Shown here: in pieces, positions 18,922-30,450 of the stretch
Layout: every line of letters starts with the position of its first letter
Position numbering within the stretch: the first letter of the stretch is position 1
Origin: Rhodocyclales bacterium
GTDB lineage: Bacteria > Pseudomonadota > Gammaproteobacteria > Burkholderiales > Rhodocyclaceae
Direction: 5' to 3'
Length of the DNA stretch: 64,000 bases
NCBI GenBank assembly: GCA_016235805.1
Contig: JACRIY010000124.1
Coordinates: forward strand, 1-64,000
Notes under the pieces: generated by a model
Told to the model about the DNA's origin: nothing
The model's database searches: none
The model's input: only the letters and a program-made list of their open reading frames with translations
Translations under genes and position numbers: made by a program

Positions 18922-19736
18922 GGCGCGCGATAGACGTACTCGTCGCAGCCGGATCCGAACAGGCCGGAGCGGCGCTTCACGTTGCGCTTGAGGGCCTTGA
19001 ATCCCAGCGGTTCGAGGATCGCGTCCAGTTCGGCGGGCGAAATCGATTCGTAGGGATAGCCGCCCAGCCAGTCGCGGACGTCGTGCAGGAAGTCCATGCC
19101 GCGCTTGTTGCGGTAGCTGGCGATGTGGTCCTTCAGGCGCTTGCCGCGCAGCAGCAGGTAGGCGCCGAACAGTCGCACGTACCAGTCCTCGGCGGCGCGC
19201 TTGCCGGCGTCGTCGGCCTGGCAGTACCAGCGCTTGATGCGCGTCCAAGTGCCGCAATAGCGGGTCTTGCCGTAGAGCGCCAGCACCAGCAGGCCGCTGG
19301 GCGCGACCAGGCTCGCGGCGGCGCGGATCGCGCGGTTCATGTCGCCGGTATGGTGCAGCACGCCCCAGGAGTAAACGACTTCGCTCGACGGGAGGCCGAG
19401 GGATGGGGCGAGGATGTCGCCGCGTTGCACCCGGTAGCGGCCGCCGTCCCAGAACTTTTCCAGCACGGCGGTCGTGGTGGCGACCGAAAGCGGGTCGTAG
19501 TCGATCGCCTCCAGGCGCGCCGCGCCCAGCTTCAGCGCGGCCAGGCTGTGCAGTCCCGAGCCGCAGCCGATGTCGAGGAAGGAACGGCCGGCGATGTTGT
19601 CACGGCCGACCAGGGTGTCCATGCGCGACAGCGACGCGTCGATCTGTTCCTGGTCGATCAGCCGCGAATAATCCTGCCAGTTCGCGCCGAAGGCGAAGCG
19701 CAGGTCGGGATCCGGCGAGGTCGATTCATTGGTCAT
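18918..19736 (-). CDS. Class I SAM-dependent methyltransferase
   Basis: RSFLDIGCGSGLHSLAALKLGA, VYSWGVLHHTGDM. Confidence 0.87.
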   Translation of the reverse strand: MTNESTSPDPDLRFAFGANWQDYSRLIDQEQIDASLSRMDTLVGRDNIAGRSFLDIGCGSGLHSLAALKLGAARLEAIDYDPLSVATTTAVLEKFWDGGRYRVQRGDILAPSLGLPSSEVVYSWGVLHHTGDMNRAIRAAASLVAPSGLLVLALYGKTRYCGTWTRIKRWYCQADDAGKRAAEDWYVRLFGAYLLLRGKRLKDHIASYRNKRGMDFLHDVRDWLGGYPYESISPAELDAILEPLGFKALKRNVKRRSGLFGSGCDEYVYRAP

Positions 19737-20778
19737 GGCGCGGGCCTTGCAGGGAAGTCGTCAGCCGCCGTTCGACGGCCTGCCACACGGTGTCGACGGA
19801 AATGTCCGCCATCGGCGCTTCGGGCGTGCAGCGGTCGACCAGCGGGTGGTCGATGGCCGTAGCGCAGGGGTGGTCGAGCGGGCGCAGCACGCGGCTCGGC
19901 GAATAGCCGTGGTAGAGCGCCACCATCGGGCGGTGCAGCGCGCCCATCAGGTGCGTGGGGCCGGTGTCGACGCCGACGTAGAGGTCGATGCGATCCATCA
20001 GTGCCGCCGTCTGGCGCAGGCTCAGCCGGCCGGCGCACAGTGTCGCGGCGGCGCCGAATTCCGCCGCCAGCGATTCGGTGCGGGATTTTTCCAGCGCGCC
20101 GCCGAAGATCAGGAAATGCACCTCCGGCCAGCGCGCCTGGATGGCGCGGCACAACTCGACGAAGCTGGGCAGCGGCCAGTCGCGGTAGGCCTTGGTCGGA
20201 AAGCTGGCCACCTGCAGGCCGACCAGCGGCCGTGCCTGCGCGATGCCATGCTGGTCGAGGAAGCCGCGCGCCCAGTGGCGTTCCTCGTCCGTCACGCGGT
20301 AGGCGAGTGCCCTGCCGGCCGGCGCGATGCCCAGCGTGGCCGGCAACATCAGTTGTATGTCCACGGCATGCATCGTCTGCAGCGCCGGATGTTCGACGAC
20401 GCGGTACAGCCGCCGGTTGAGCGCCTCGTCGGGCTGGCGGAAGGCCACCACGCGCCGCGCCACGCGCAGCGCATACTCGACCAGGGGCGCATCCGTGTTG
20501 CAGACGAAGGCGAGGTCGTAGCGGCGGCCCGCCAGGCGCCCCATGAAGCGCGCCCGTCCCTTGGTGATGCTGCCGCTGCGATGAACGAAGGGCAGGTTGC
20601 GCAACACCTCGACGCGTTTCGGGTGTGCCAGCAGGTGGATGCGCGCGGCCGGCCAGTGCGCCGCGACGGCGCGCACGGCGGGGGTGACCAGCAGCGTGTC
20701 GCCGATGCGCGAGACATTGATGTACAGGATGTCGGCCGGTGCCGGCAGTTCAGGCTCAGTCCGGCCGGACGAATTCAT
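19726..20778 (-). CDS. Glycosyltransferase family 9
   Basis: ILYINVSRIGDTLLVTPAVRA, LYVGVDTGPTHLMGAL. Confidence 0.87.
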   Translation of the reverse strand: MNSSGRTEPELPAPADILYINVSRIGDTLLVTPAVRAVAAHWPAARIHLLAHPKRVEVLRNLPFVHRSGSITKGRARFMGRLAGRRYDLAFVCNTDAPLVEYALRVARRVVAFRQPDEALNRRLYRVVEHPALQTMHAVDIQLMLPATLGIAPAGRALAYRVTDEERHWARGFLDQHGIAQARPLVGLQVASFPTKAYRDWPLPSFVELCRAIQARWPEVHFLIFGGALEKSRTESLAAEFGAAATLCAGRLSLRQTAALMDRIDLYVGVDTGPTHLMGALHRPMVALYHGYSPSRVLRPLDHPCATAIDHPLVDRCTPEAPMADISVDTVWQAVERRLTTSLQGPRHDQ

Positions 20779-21475
20779 ACAGGTAGTCCGGAAACGAGAA
20801 CTCGGCCGGCTCCAGGCGCCAGCCGATGGCGCGCTTGATCGCCAGCGAGACGCCGGAGATCGGCTTGATCAGGTGGTAGGCGGCCAGCGCGATGCCGGCG
20901 CGGCGGGCCAGTTCCATGGCCTGCGTCGGCGTGATCCAGGCGATGTGGTCGAGGTTCACCACCATCACCCCGTCGCGCTTGAGCTGGCGGAAAAACTTGC
21001 GCGAGAACGGGTTCGGCGTCGCCACGTAGAGGCGCCCGCCGGGTGCCAGGTGGCGCGCGGCGAACTGCAGCAGGCGCACCACGTTGTCCACGTGCTCCAC
21101 CACGTCGCCGGCGAACACCATGTCGAAGCGTTCGCCGAGGTCGATGTCGGAGGTGGCGTCCACGCAGCGCACATTGAAGCCGCGCTTGCCGAGTTCCGCG
21201 GTCAGCGATTCGAGGATGTCGATGCCCAGGCAATGTGCCGCCGCGCGGGCGATGCGGGCGTGGCGCCATTGCGGCTGGTCGACGTAGCGCATGGCGTGTG
21301 CCGCCATGCCGATGTCGAGCACGCGGCGCCCGCGCGCCATGGTTTCGACATAGTCCATCAGTTCGCAGTCGACATGGATGCGCTGCGCCGCCTTGAGCCA
21401 GGCGCGCACCGCGTCCTTGGCTTCGCTGTTGTTGGGGTCGTCGGACACCGAGGTCCAGTCCAGGGGTTTGCTCAT
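20756..21475 (-). CDS. Class I SAM-dependent methyltransferase
   Basis: RRVLDIGMAAHAM, DMVFAGDVVEHVDN, GGRLYVATPNPFS. Confidence 0.82.
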   Translation of the reverse strand: MSKPLDWTSVSDDPNNSEAKDAVRAWLKAAQRIHVDCELMDYVETMARGRRVLDIGMAAHAMRYVDQPQWRHARIARAAAHCLGIDILESLTAELGKRGFNVRCVDATSDIDLGERFDMVFAGDVVEHVDNVVRLLQFAARHLAPGGRLYVATPNPFSRKFFRQLKRDGVMVVNLDHIAWITPTQAMELARRAGIALAAYHLIKPISGVSLAIKRAIGWRLEPAEFSFPDYLYEFVRPD

Positions 21476-22557
21476 GGCGATGCGGCCCGGCGGAAAGTGG
21501 CTTCCATGCGATCGAGCATGGATTCCAGTGAAAAGTCGGCGCTGGCGAGACGGCGCGCTTCGGCGCCGAGGCGCGTCGCGAGCGCCGGGTCGTCGAGCAG
21601 GCGGCCGATGGCGGCGGCCAGCGCCCCGGCGTCGCGCGGCGGCACTACCAAGGCGGTCGTATCGTCGCTGACCGCTTCGAGGATGGCGCCGACCGGCGTG
21701 GTGACGATGGGCAGGCCGCAGAGCATGGCCTGCAGTATCGCCTGCGGCACGCCCTCGTTGGCGTACGACGGCAGGCAGAACACGTCGAGCGCCTGCAGCC
21801 AGCGTTCCGGATCATTGCGCTGCCCGGCGAAGCTGACGCGATCGGTCAGGCCGAGCGCGGCGACGCGTTCCTCGATCGGCGCGCGCATCGGGCCCTCGCC
21901 GACGATCAGCAGGCGCAACTGTGGCTGCGCCAGTTGCACGAAGGCGTCGAGCAGGTAGAGGTGGCCCTTCCAGCTGCGCAGCGTGGCGACGATGCCGACA
22001 TGCCGCTCCTGCGGCGCGAGGCCGAGCGCGGCCTTTGCCGCGGCCCTGTCGACCGGCGCGAAACGCGTCGTGTCGATCCCGGTCGGCACCGAAACGACGC
22101 GCGCCGGGTCGAGGCCGAGCGTGTCGAGCAGGTGGCGGCGCAGGCTCTCGCCGGTGGTGGCCACGCCGCGCGCCTGGCGGTAGAGCCAGCGGTTGGCGAA
22201 GTTGCCCGACACCGGCGCCGAGATGTGGCGCGTGCGGACGATGGCCGGCGGCGCCGGCAGCGTGGCGCAGGCCAGCGCCACCAGCCAGGAGTCGGCCGAA
22301 CTGTGGGTGTTCACCACGTCGGGGCGCGCCGTTGCGAGATGGCGGCGCAGGGCGCGGAATCCGGCGACGGTCTTGAATTCGATCGGCAGCGTCGTCACCG
22401 GCACGCCGAAGCGCGCCGCCTCGGCCGCCATCCGCGCGTGCGCCGGGCAGGCGACGCCCACCTCGTGGCCGCGCCCGATCAGGCCACGCGATTCTTCGAG
22501 GATGCGGATTTCCTGGCCGCCCCAGCCACAGGAGGCTTCGGTGTGGAGAATCTTCAC
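21472..22557 (-). CDS. Glycosyltransferase family 4
   Basis: MKILHTEASCGWGGQEIRILEE, PSYANEGVPQAILQAMLCGLPIVTTPVGAI; GTG start. Confidence 0.88.
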   Translation of the reverse strand: MKILHTEASCGWGGQEIRILEESRGLIGRGHEVGVACPAHARMAAEAARFGVPVTTLPIEFKTVAGFRALRRHLATARPDVVNTHSSADSWLVALACATLPAPPAIVRTRHISAPVSGNFANRWLYRQARGVATTGESLRRHLLDTLGLDPARVVSVPTGIDTTRFAPVDRAAAKAALGLAPQERHVGIVATLRSWKGHLYLLDAFVQLAQPQLRLLIVGEGPMRAPIEERVAALGLTDRVSFAGQRNDPERWLQALDVFCLPSYANEGVPQAILQAMLCGLPIVTTPVGAILEAVSDDTTALVVPPRDAGALAAAIGRLLDDPALATRLGAEARRLASADFSLESMLDRMEATFRRAASP

Positions 22558-22603
22558 GACGAAGACTCCTCGTAAAACCTACAGGCTTCGGTGTGGAGAA
22601 GCT

Positions 22604-22608
<5 letters not shown>
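22533..22608. repeat. 50-bp tandem duplication of a glycosyltransferase 5' end
   Basis: AGGCTTCGGTGTGGAGAA(T/G)CTTCACG at 22533-22558 and 22583-22608, exactly 50 bp apart. Confidence 0.85.
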
Positions 22609-24348
<1,740 letters not shown>

Positions 24349-24352
<4 letters not shown>

Positions 24353-25533
24353 GGCTTCATCCCCGGCAGGGTCCACGGCGTCCAGCCGCTGATCGCCGTC
24401 ATGCCGTCGGCGATGTCGAAGGGCTGCGCCGTGGTGCAGGCGACGAAGCCGGGCAGGGCCGGCTGGTCGTAGAACTCGCGCAGGCGGCGCAGGCCGCGCA
24501 GGTCGTGGCTGTCGGGCCGCTCCTTGTATTTGCACTCGATGCCGAACAGGCGTTGCTGCCATTCCACCAGCAGGTCGACTTCGTGGCCGCCGGAGTCGCG
24601 CCAGTACCAGAGCGTCGCCTCCGGATGTTGCCAGTGCCGCCAGCGCAGCCACTGGCCGACGACATGGTTTTCCCACAGCGCGCCACCGACGTGCTCGGGC
24701 GGCGGCGCGTCGTCGGTCAGCCCCATCAGGAAGGCGGCCAGCCCGGTATCGGTGAAGTAGAGCTTGGGCGACTTGACTAGGCGCTTGCCCAGCGAACGGT
24801 GGTAAGGCTCCAGCAACAGGATCTGGTTCGAGGCCTGCAAGGCACCGATCCACTCGCGCGCGGTGGTGGCGGAGATGCCGACATCGCGGCCGAGGTCGGA
24901 CATGTTGAGGGTCTGCGCGCAGCGCGCGGCGCAGGCGCGCAGGAAGCGCTCGAAATCACGCAGGCTGCCGACGCGCAGGATGTTGCGCACGTCGCGCTCA
25001 AGGTAGGTGGCGAGGTAGCCCTGATACCAGCGCTCGCGCGAAACGCCCGCGTCGCTCCACAGGCCCGGATAACCGCCGCGCAACCAGAAGCGTCCCCAGG
25101 TGCTGCCGTTGGCGGCGGGCGAGGCCAGCCATTCTGCGCCGGAGAGGCCGAGGAAGGGGATCACCGCCGCGCGGCCCGCCAGGCTGTCCGAGATCTCCTG
25201 CATCAGCGCGTAGTTCTGCGAACCGGTGAGCAGGAACAGGCCTTTTTCGTTGCGGTGCGCGTCGACGTAGGCCTTGATGTGGCGGAACAGCGCGGGTGCG
25301 TACTGCACCTCGTCAATGATGACCGGCGGCGGGAAGCGCTGCAGGAACTCGGCCGGCCGCGTCTCGGCCATTTCCGCCTGGCTCGCGGTGTCGAGCGAGA
25401 CATAGCGGAACTCGGGAAAGTCATGCTCCAGCAGCGAGGTCTTGCCGACCTGGCGCGGACCCACCAGCGCCACCACCGGGAAGCTGGCGGTGAGCTTGCG
25501 CAGTTCGTCGGCGAGCGTCCTCTTGATCCACAT
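24349..25533 (-). CDS. AAA+ ATPase with DUF4143-type C-terminus
   Basis: VALVGPRQVGKTSLLEHDFPEFRYVSLD, FLLTGSQNYALMQ, ALWENHVVGQWLRWR. Confidence 0.87.
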
Positions 25534-25631
25534 TTTGCAATTTTAAGGCGGCGGCGCGAAATTGCAAAGCCGGCGGCGCGAATCCGTCGGCCAGCGCGGG
25601 CACCGCCGCCGCGGCCGCGGCGGCGACGGCG

Positions 25632-26417
25632 TCAGGCCGCCGGGCGACAGCGCAGCGCCTTGAAGATGAAGCAGGGCTTGCCGAAGCTCTTCTTGCATTC
25701 GATGTCGAAGCCGCGCTGCTCCAGCCAGTCGAGCAGTTCGAAATCGCGCTCGCCGTGCAATTCGCCGACGATGTACCTGACGGTGGCCAGCTGCTCGGGC
25801 GCGAGGCCCTGCAAAATTTCCTTTTCCGCGCCCTCGGTGTCGATCTTGATCACGTCGATGCGGTCGAGCCCGAGCTCGCGCACGAAGGTTCCGGCCTGGC
25901 GCACCGGCACCGAGATCTTTTCCTCGCTGCCGCTGGCGCCGCGCTGGTAGAAGGACCAGCCGCCGTGGTTGTTGGCGCCCGGCGAATGGATCATCTGCAG
26001 TTCGCCGTCCTTGTCCGACAGCGCCAGCAGGTGGCACTCGATGCTGCCCGGGCGGCCTCGCGACTGGGCATTGCGCTTGAGCATTTCCTGGTTGGCCGGA
26101 ACCGGCTCGAAGGCGTGGATCTTGGCGGCGGGATAGAGTTCGCTGAAGAAGACCGTGGCGGCGCCGATGTTGGCGCCGATGTCGAGCACCACCGCGACGT
26201 CCTCGGCGCGTGGCAGGCGCGCGTGCCAGTACTCGGACTTGCGTCCCTTGAGCAGGATCTCGTAAATGACCAGCGCATCGCTGGTGCCTTCGCGGTAGTG
26301 CACCGGCTTGTCGCGGTAAGCGACCTCGACGATCGCGCCGGTGGGCGCGGGACGCAGGGCGGCCTTGGCGAAGCCGACGCTGCGGGCGCGCAGCGCGTAC
26401 TTGAGGAATTTCTTCAT
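25632..26417 (-). CDS. FkbM family methyltransferase
   Basis: VVLDIGANIGAATVFFSELYPAAKIHAFEPVPANQEML, DVIKIDTEGAEKEIL. Confidence 0.87.
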   Translation of the reverse strand: MKKFLKYALRARSVGFAKAALRPAPTGAIVEVAYRDKPVHYREGTSDALVIYEILLKGRKSEYWHARLPRAEDVAVVLDIGANIGAATVFFSELYPAAKIHAFEPVPANQEMLKRNAQSRGRPGSIECHLLALSDKDGELQMIHSPGANNHGGWSFYQRGASGSEEKISVPVRQAGTFVRELGLDRIDVIKIDTEGAEKEILQGLAPEQLATVRYIVGELHGERDFELLDWLEQRGFDIECKKSFGKPCFIFKALRCRPAA

Positions 26418-26474
26418 GGCTGGCTTTCAGCGGAATTCAGCGGCGAATTTTAGCCGATCGGCGATTAGCCGGCC

Positions 26475-29207
26475 TTAGTGCGCCGCGTCCCAGTTGGCGC
26501 CGACGCCGACTTCCACCAGCAATGGCACCTTGAGCTGTGCCACGCCGCCCATCAGTACGGGCAGGGATTCGCGTACTACAGAGAGTTCGTCCTCGGGTAC
26601 CTCGAGTACCAGTTCGTCATGCACCTGCAGGATCAGCAGGGTCCGCAGCTGCTGTGCGTCGAGCCAGGCCTGCACCGCCAGCATCGCGCGCTTGATCAGG
26701 TCGGCGGCGGTGCCCTGCATCGGCGCGTTGATCGCGGCGCGCTCGGCGCCCTGGCGGCGGCCGGCGTTGGAGGAGCGGATTTCCGGCAGCCACAGGCGGC
26801 GGCCGAACACCGTTTCGACGTAACCCTTGTCTCGCGCCACGGCGCGGGTTTCCTCCATGTAGCGGGCGACACCCGGATAACGCGCAAAGTAGCGGTCCAT
26901 GTAGCTCGCCGCCGCCGTGCGGTCGACGCCGATCTGCTTGGCCAGGCCGAAGGCGCTCATGCCGTAGATCAAGCCGAAGTTGATCGCCTTGGCGGCGCGG
27001 CGCTGCTCGCTGGTCACCTCGGCCGGCGTCAGGCCGAAAACCTCGCCCGCCGTGGCGCGGTGCACGTCCTCGCCCTGGGCGAAGGCTTCGAGCAGGCGCG
27101 GGTCGTCGGACAAGTGGGCCATGATGCGCAGTTCGACCTGCGAATAGTCGGCGCTGACGATACGGTGATTTGCGGGCGCGACGAAGGCGGAACGGATGCG
27201 GCGGCCCTCCGGGCTGCGGATAGGGATGTTCTGCAGGTTGGGGTCGGTCGAGGCCAGTCGTCCGGTGACGGCGGTGGCCTGTCCGAAGCTGGTGTGGACG
27301 CGGCCGGTGGCCGGGTTGATCATCTTCGGCAGCTTGTCGGTGTAGGTGTTCTTCAGCTTGGCGAAGCTGCGGTGTTCGAGGATCTTCTTCGGCAGCGGAT
27401 AGTCCTCGGCCAGCTTTTCCAGCACTTCCTCGTCGGTCGAAGGTCCGCCCGAGGGCGTCTTCTTCACCACCGGCAGGCCCTGCTGGTTGAAGAGGATCTC
27501 GGCCAGCTGCTTGGGCGAATTCAGGTTGAACGGCTGGCCGGCCAGTTGCTGCGCTTCGGCTTCGAGGGCCATGATCCTGCGCCCGAGTTCGTCGCTCTGC
27601 TGCGCCAGCGTGGCCGCGTCGATCAGCACGCCGTTGCGTTCGATGCGGAACAGCACTTCGGCGATCGGCAGCTCCAGGTCGCGGTAGAGCGCTTCCAGTT
27701 CCGGCTCGGCGGCCAGTTGCGGACGCAGCACCTGGTGCACGCGCAGCGTGACGTCGGCATCCTCGGCGGCATATTCGGCGGCGCGCGCAACCTCGACCTG
27801 GGCAAACGAAATCCGGTTGGCGCCCTTGCCGGTGACGGCGTCGTAGCTGATGGTCGCCAGCCCGCAATGGCGTGCGGCGAGGGCGCCGAGGTCGTGCGTC
27901 TTGTCCGATTCGAGCACGTAGGATTGCAGCAGCGTGTCCTCGACGATGCCGCGCAGCTGTATGCCGTGGTTGGCGAAGACGTGGCGGTCGTATTTGAGGT
28001 GCTGGCCCAGCTTGCCGTGGCGCGGCGATTCCAGCCAGGGTTTAAGCCGCGCCAGTGTTTCCGCCAGCGGCAGCTGCGCCGGCGCGCCGGCGTAGCTGTG
28101 GCCCAGCGGCAGGTAGGCCGCATGGCCGTCTTCCGTGGCAAAGGAAATGCCGACCAGGTGCGCCTGCATCGGGTCGAGGTCGGTGGTTTCGGTGTCCAGC
28201 GAGACCAGCGCCGTGGCGTCGAGGCGCGCCAGCCAGGCGTCCAGTTGCGCCGAGTCGAGGATGCATTGGTAGGCGCTGCGGTCGGGTTCGACCGCGGGTT
28301 TTGCTTCAAGAGTCGGCGCTGGCGGCACGGCGCCTTTTGCGCGCGTGGCTGGCGTTGGCGTGTCACCGCCCAGTTCGCGCAGCCAGCCCTTGAATTCAAG
28401 TCGGGTGTACAAGCCCGTCAGCTTCTCCGTGTCCGGCGCTTGCGGCACGAGATCGGTCACCGTCTGCGGCAACGGCAGGTCGCAGACCACTGTGACCAGC
28501 TTGACCCCCAGCGGCAGGAAACCGAGGTGCTGGCGCAGGTTCTCGCCCACCGCGCCGCCGATCTCGGCGGCATGGGCGACGATGGCGTCGAGCGAGCCCC
28601 AGGCCTCCAGCCATTTCACGGCGGTCTTCGGCCCCACCTTGGGCACGCCGGGGATGCCGTCCGAGGTGTCGCCGACCAGTGCCAGGTAATCGATGATGCG
28701 CTCCGGCGGCACGCCGAACTTGGCCTTGACGCCGGCCTCGTCGAGCACTTCGTTGCTCATGGTATTGACCAGCCTGACGCGCGGATTCACCAGTTGCGTG
28801 AGGTCCTTGTCGCCGGTGGAGATCACGCAGTCGATGCCCGCTTGCGCCGCCTGCCGCGACAGGGTGCCGATCACGTCGTCGGCCTCGACGCCGTCGATCA
28901 TCAGCAGCGGCCATCCGGCGGCACGGATGCATTCGTGCAGCGGTTCGATCTGCGCCACAAGGTCTTCCGGCATCGAGGGACGGTGGGCCTTGTACTCCGG
29001 ATACCAGTCATCGCGGAAGGTCTTGCCCTTGGCATCGAACACCACGGCGCGAAAATCTGACTTATAGTCGGCTTCGAGCACGCGCAGCATGGACAGCACG
29101 CCGCGGATCGCCCCGGTCGGCTGGCCGTTCGCGGTGCGCAGGTCGGGCAGCGCGTGGAACGCGCGGTAGAGATAGGACGAGCCGTCGACAAGCAGCAGCG
29201 TGGGCAT
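26475..29207 (-). CDS. polA: DNA polymerase I
   Basis: MPTLLLVDGSSYLYRAFHALPDL, SADYSQVELRIMAHLS, AINAPMQGTAADLIKRAM, LQVHDELVLEVPEDE. Confidence 0.97.
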   Translation of the reverse strand: MPTLLLVDGSSYLYRAFHALPDLRTANGQPTGAIRGVLSMLRVLEADYKSDFRAVVFDAKGKTFRDDWYPEYKAHRPSMPEDLVAQIEPLHECIRAAGWPLLMIDGVEADDVIGTLSRQAAQAGIDCVISTGDKDLTQLVNPRVRLVNTMSNEVLDEAGVKAKFGVPPERIIDYLALVGDTSDGIPGVPKVGPKTAVKWLEAWGSLDAIVAHAAEIGGAVGENLRQHLGFLPLGVKLVTVVCDLPLPQTVTDLVPQAPDTEKLTGLYTRLEFKGWLRELGGDTPTPATRAKGAVPPAPTLEAKPAVEPDRSAYQCILDSAQLDAWLARLDATALVSLDTETTDLDPMQAHLVGISFATEDGHAAYLPLGHSYAGAPAQLPLAETLARLKPWLESPRHGKLGQHLKYDRHVFANHGIQLRGIVEDTLLQSYVLESDKTHDLGALAARHCGLATISYDAVTGKGANRISFAQVEVARAAEYAAEDADVTLRVHQVLRPQLAAEPELEALYRDLELPIAEVLFRIERNGVLIDAATLAQQSDELGRRIMALEAEAQQLAGQPFNLNSPKQLAEILFNQQGLPVVKKTPSGGPSTDEEVLEKLAEDYPLPKKILEHRSFAKLKNTYTDKLPKMINPATGRVHTSFGQATAVTGRLASTDPNLQNIPIRSPEGRRIRSAFVAPANHRIVSADYSQVELRIMAHLSDDPRLLEAFAQGEDVHRATAGEVFGLTPAEVTSEQRRAAKAINFGLIYGMSAFGLAKQIGVDRTAAASYMDRYFARYPGVARYMEETRAVARDKGYVETVFGRRLWLPEIRSSNAGRRQGAERAAINAPMQGTAADLIKRAMLAVQAWLDAQQLRTLLILQVHDELVLEVPEDELSVVRESLPVLMGGVAQLKVPLLVEVGVGANWDAAH
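28311..28331 (+). repeat. 21-nt core repeat in polA
   Basis: Exact AGTCGGCGCTGGCGGCACGGC; encodes AVPPAPTL on the polA strand. Confidence 0.85.
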
Positions 29208-29222
29208 GGGGAGCGATGCTAA

Positions 29223-29975
29223 ATGAATGAAATGGACAAGTTGCCGAAGAGCCTGGCCAGGGGCGCGCGCAGCGCCGAGGCCGGCTCCGCCGCGCAAACC
29301 GCGACCAGCGCGCGCGAAGCCTGGCGGGTGTTCGGCATTATGGCAGAGTTCGTCGAGGCGACCGAGCGGCTGGCGGCGGTGCGGCCGGCCGTGTCGATCT
29401 TCGGTAGCGCGCGCGTCAGCCCCGATTCGAATTACTACCAGCTCACCGAAAAAATCGCCCGCCTGCTTTCCGATGCGGGCTTCTCCGTGGTCTCGGGCGG
29501 CGGACCGGGCGTCATGGAAGCGGCCAACAAGGGCGCCTTCGAAGGCAAGAGCCTGTCCATCGGCCTCAATATCCAGCTGCCGCACGAGCAGCAGGCCAAC
29601 CACTACCAGGACATCTCGCAGAGCTTTCGGCATTTCTTCGCCCGCAAGTACATGTTCGTCAAGGTCGCCGCCGCCTACGTGGTGATGCCCGGCGGCTTCG
29701 GCACGCTCGACGAACTTCTCGAAGCCTTGACCCTGATCCAGACCGGCAAGACGCCGCGCATCCCGCTGATCTTGGTCGGCAGCGAGTTCTGGGCCGGGAT
29801 GCTGGACTGGTTCCGCGACCGGCTTGTCGCCGAGGGCATGATCAATCCCGAGGACATGGACCTGCTGCAGGTGATCGACGAACCCGATGCGGTGGTGGCG
29901 GCGATCTTCGACCACTACGAAACGCGCGGCTTCGGGCCGCTGCCCGAAGAGCACGAATTGCTGCTGAACCTTTGA
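29223..29975 (+). CDS. LOG family / TIGR00730 Rossmann-fold protein
   Basis: VVSGGGPGVMEAANKGAFEG, VVMPGGFGTLDELLEALTLIQT. Confidence 0.92.
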   Translation: MNEMDKLPKSLARGARSAEAGSAAQTATSAREAWRVFGIMAEFVEATERLAAVRPAVSIFGSARVSPDSNYYQLTEKIARLLSDAGFSVVSGGGPGVMEAANKGAFEGKSLSIGLNIQLPHEQQANHYQDISQSFRHFFARKYMFVKVAAAYVVMPGGFGTLDELLEALTLIQTGKTPRIPLILVGSEFWAGMLDWFRDRLVAEGMINPEDMDLLQVIDEPDAVVAAIFDHYETRGFGPLPEEHELLLNL

Positions 29976-30043
29976 TAAACTTGCCCCCACGGTTCGTCGT
30001 CGCGGGATTCCCGCCGCACGGGCCGTTTCCCCGAGGACCCGCC

Positions 30044-30376
30044 ATGCGCCGCACCATCGTCTTGTTGCTTTCCGCCCTTGCGCTGAACGTCGCCGCGCAG
30101 ACCCAGCCGCCGAAACTGGAGCCGATTCCCGAGCCGCCCCCGCCGCCGCCCGGCGTCCTCAACGAGGCGCTCGAACCACAAGTCACCATCAGCCGGCGCG
30201 GCGAAGACAAGGTCGAGGAATTCCGCATCAGCGGCAAGCTCTACATGATGAAGGTGACGCCGCCGCACGGCGTCTCCTACTACCTGCTCGACCACAGCGG
30301 CGAGGGGCAGTGGGTGCGCCAGGACTCGAAGGATGCCGGCCTGCGCGTCCCGATGTGGGTGATCGGCACGTTCTGA
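30044..30376 (+). CDS. DUF2782 family protein
   Basis: Signal peptide; small protein next to polA: VEEFRISGKLYMMKVTPPHGVSYYLLD. Confidence 0.75.
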   Translation: MRRTIVLLLSALALNVAAQTQPPKLEPIPEPPPPPPGVLNEALEPQVTISRRGEDKVEEFRISGKLYMMKVTPPHGVSYYLLDHSGEGQWVRQDSKDAGLRVPMWVIGTF

Positions 30377-30429
30377 TCGCTGCCAACGAAGCCGAAGATC
30401 CCGGCTCCGCGCCGGGATTTCTTTCAAAC

Positions 30430-30450
30430 GCCGTGCCGCCAGCGCCGACT
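30430..30450 (-). repeat. 21-nt core repeat at the start of the DNA methyltransferase gene
   Basis: Exact reverse complement copy; contains the in-frame GTG at 30433. Confidence 0.85.
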
